From Brachionus koreanus (Eukaryota > Rotifera > Eurotatoria > Ploima > Brachionidae), in assembly GCA_016987375.1 (NCBI GenBank), contig PJRA01000034.1, forward strand, positions 65,521 through 85,479: a DNA stretch of 19,959 nt. Direction: 5' to 3'. The notes below the pieces were generated by a model, which made no database searches, was not told where the DNA came from, and saw only the letters and a list, made by a program, of their open reading frames with translations. How positions within the stretch are numbered: position 1 is the stretch's first letter; every line of letters begins with the position of its first letter. This document shows, piece by piece, positions 18,067-19,959 of this stretch. The translations under genes and the position numbers were made by a program.

Positions 18067-19513
18067 TTAAATGATCAGTTTAAAATAAAATATAATTGGG
18101 ATTAGAATCTGATTGATTAATGCAGATTTCAATTTGATTGAAATATTTGACTTATTGCAGCCATCAGTTGAACAGCATGTTGTCCCAATTCCAGTTCCTA
18201 AAAATGATCCTGTATTAGTTTCTGAACATGTTGATGAACACTTCTTAGTGATAGTTTTATAACCAACAATTGAAGTAATAGTATTCTTTGAAAAAAATAA
18301 ACAAGAATTTTATTATTTTATTATTTTATTATTAAGTAATTCGTAATCAAACCATGCATGCAGTTGTTCCACTAGGACAAGTTATTAGCGTTCCTTGATT
18401 CTTCTCTTTACAAGCATTACATTCATAGCATTTTAAAGAATCTGTTTAAAAAAAAATTTTTTTTTAAGTAATCCATCCTTAATCATATTTATTTCAGGCA
18501 AAAGGCAAGATCTCAAATATTAAATTTTAAAAATTTCTCAACTTTTGAACCGATTTTTTTTTTTATTAATTGTAAAGCTTATGGTTTTACGTTATTGAAT
18601 TGATCACAGATAAATATTTAAAAAAAAAATTTTTTTTTTTATTTTCCCGCCTTTTATACACATAAAAACAATCTTTGTGTTAACAAATAAAAAAATTTCT
18701 AAACGTTTGTAACAAACTGTATTATCAAGGACTGCTAGATGAATGTCCGATTGATAAATGTTTGATTTAAACTTTAATTTAGGAGAGAGAATAATTTTAT
18801 TAAGTGATGTTTTTAAAAATTTTTAAGTGATAAAATATTTTTTTTAGAAATAACTAATTGAAATTATTTTCGGGATAAAATTTGCAGTTCTATTCGTGTA
18901 GTTCGATCTTAGTAAAATCATAAATAATTAAAAAAAAATTAATTCATAAAAACAAATTGAGAATTAAATCGGTCATAAAGATCTATGACTCTTTAAAACA
19001 TACAAATATAATCTAATTAACTTAATTGTAAATATCATTAAGGTTAATTTAAATAAGTGTAAGGCTTATTTTCATACCAGAAGAAATGTTTGAATATTTT
19101 TCATAATTTTGATATTTACCAGTAGTCTGTTGCATTGTCGAATGTGTATTACATCCATTGGTTGAACAACATGTAATAGAACCAGCTTTTTCCGAACATA
19201 TGGAAGAGCAAGTTTTGGTATATCGTTCAACTCCTAAAATACTTGTTTTAACATTCTTTAAAATTAATCAGTAAAACAAATGTTTTGTCTTTTTCTTAAA
19301 AGCAGACCATGCAAGCAGTTGTTCCACTAGGACAAGCTTTTAGGGTTCCTTGATCTGTTCCACTACAATCAATACACTCATAACATTTTAAAGTTTTTGT
19401 TTCGCATAGAAATGCTTTTAAATGAATAATTTTCAAAAATAAATTTAAATCAATTTTTAAATCATACTCGAAACAATAAATAGTATTGCTAAAAATTTTG
19501 TAAGTTTAATCAT
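18067..19513 (-). CDS. Secreted or GPI-anchored protein with two Ly6/uPAR domains, five exons
   Basis: Minus-strand exons 19513-19468, 19414-19308, 19255-19120, 18441-18353 and 18285-18067 join in frame into 198 residues. A signal peptide (MIKLTKFLAILFIVS) precedes two three-finger domains. Each has ten cysteines, opens with LKCYEC and CPSGTTACM, and closes with the family hallmark CCSTNGCN or CCSTDGCN. The tail (ALINQILIPIIFYF) is hydrophobic, as for GPI attachment. Each domain is split by a phase-0 intron at exactly the same point, after TACM, and the domain junction is phase 1, so the second domain looks like a duplicated exon pair. Internal donors GTCTGC and GTTTGA are weak but match each other. 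The inter-domain intron is 678 bp. If it is not spliced, the frame runs on to TAA 19049-19051, giving a 119-residue single-domain protein. Ly6 proteins act at the cell surface as ligands or modulators; the partner here is unknown. Confidence 0.8.
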
Positions 19514-19959
19514 TTTGAAATATTTTCTATAGCTTTTATTATCAATAATATTTTCAGTATATTTTTATTCATTTTTATTTTTATATATTAAAATGAATCA
19601 TTTAAAGTAGATGGTTAAATTTTTTTTTCTTCTAATTTTAAAAATCAAATATTTAATCGATTTGAAATTTTCATTTCGTCAAATTAAATGTTGTTAAATA
19701 AAGCTTTTACAAATATTAGTTTTACATCAGAAATTAAACTTAATTTCACTAGTAAATTGTTAATTCATTCAATGTCAAATATTTCAAATACTGTTCCATC
19801 ATCAACATTAATTTAATTAGAAAACAATTCTTTAGTGAATTTTTTAAAGAACACTCTAAGTTTTTTTTTTAATTTTTGAACAGGTATGAATAATAAGAAA
19901 AAACAAATATTTCATTTTATTTTAAAAAAATAAAATTTTTTTTCTTTAAGATTACGTAT
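19514..19959. other. AT-rich region at the window edge
   Basis: This region lies upstream of the Ly6 gene and should hold its promoter. No clear gene is seen. A short minus-strand frame ending DDGTVFEIFDIE near 19785-19815 could be the tail of a gene outside the window, but no splice junction supports it. Confidence 0.4.

Noticed and set aside
19785..19815. Minus-strand tail DDGTVFEIFDIE followed by a stop
   Set aside because: It looks protein-like but is only about 15 residues, with no convincing acceptor upstream.

Overview
The window reads as nuclear DNA of a small, AT-rich animal genome. Genes are split by canonical GT-AG introns, most only about 49-100 bp long. The gene set is metazoan: degenerin/ENaC channels, Ly6/uPAR domains and the telomerase Cajal-body protein TCAB1. 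LINE reverse-transcriptase remnants and other repeat debris fill the gaps. The AT content, tiny introns and channel paralogues make a monogonont rotifer such as Brachionus my best guess; this is an inference from style, not from a marker gene. Exon joins below were placed by hand from splice signals, reading phase and remembered family conservation.

Layout: (1) 67-131, possible last exon of a gene entering from the left. (2) 151-3882 (+), five-exon M16C zinc metalloprotease of the C05D11.1/SDD3 type, with a GC-rich dispersed repeat in intron 2. (3) 3963-5190, debris: an orphan coding-like fragment on the minus strand, an imperfect palindrome, an element whose two arms carry short repeats in opposite orientation, and a LINE RT fragment. 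(4) 5290-6762 (-), intronless DEG/ENaC channel. (5) 7152-8244 (+), endonuclease III homologue NTH1, divergent from that channel. (6) 8245-10891, mostly non-coding AT-rich DNA with a decayed LINE on the minus strand. (7) 10892-12379 (-), a second DEG/ENaC channel paralogous to the first. (8) 12380-13559, intergenic DNA with an inverted second copy of the GC-rich repeat and a small ORF broken by a stop. (9) 13560-14779 (+), cytosolic acetyl-CoA acetyltransferase (ACAT2-like). (10) 14956-17963 (+), WRAP53/TCAB1 in seven exons, with one outsized 1.3-kb intron holding foreign-looking sequence. (11) 18067-19513 (-), a gene with two Ly6/uPAR domains, convergent with WRAP53. (12) 19514-19959, AT-rich end.

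The genes do not form a pathway. They are independent housekeeping genes (protease, DNA repair, thiolase, telomerase/scaRNA trafficking) beside lineage-expanded surface-protein families (DEG/ENaC, Ly6). I found no CRISPR array, operon, rRNA or tRNA gene. The most interesting unexplained structure is the roughly 205-bp dispersed repeat at 2117-2320 and 12696-12900: its two copies share two abutting hairpins, one of which carries a compensatory base-pair change. Next are the two-domain Ly6 gene built from a duplicated phase-1 exon pair, the mosaic conservation of the two channels, and the foreign-looking content of the large WRAP53 intron.
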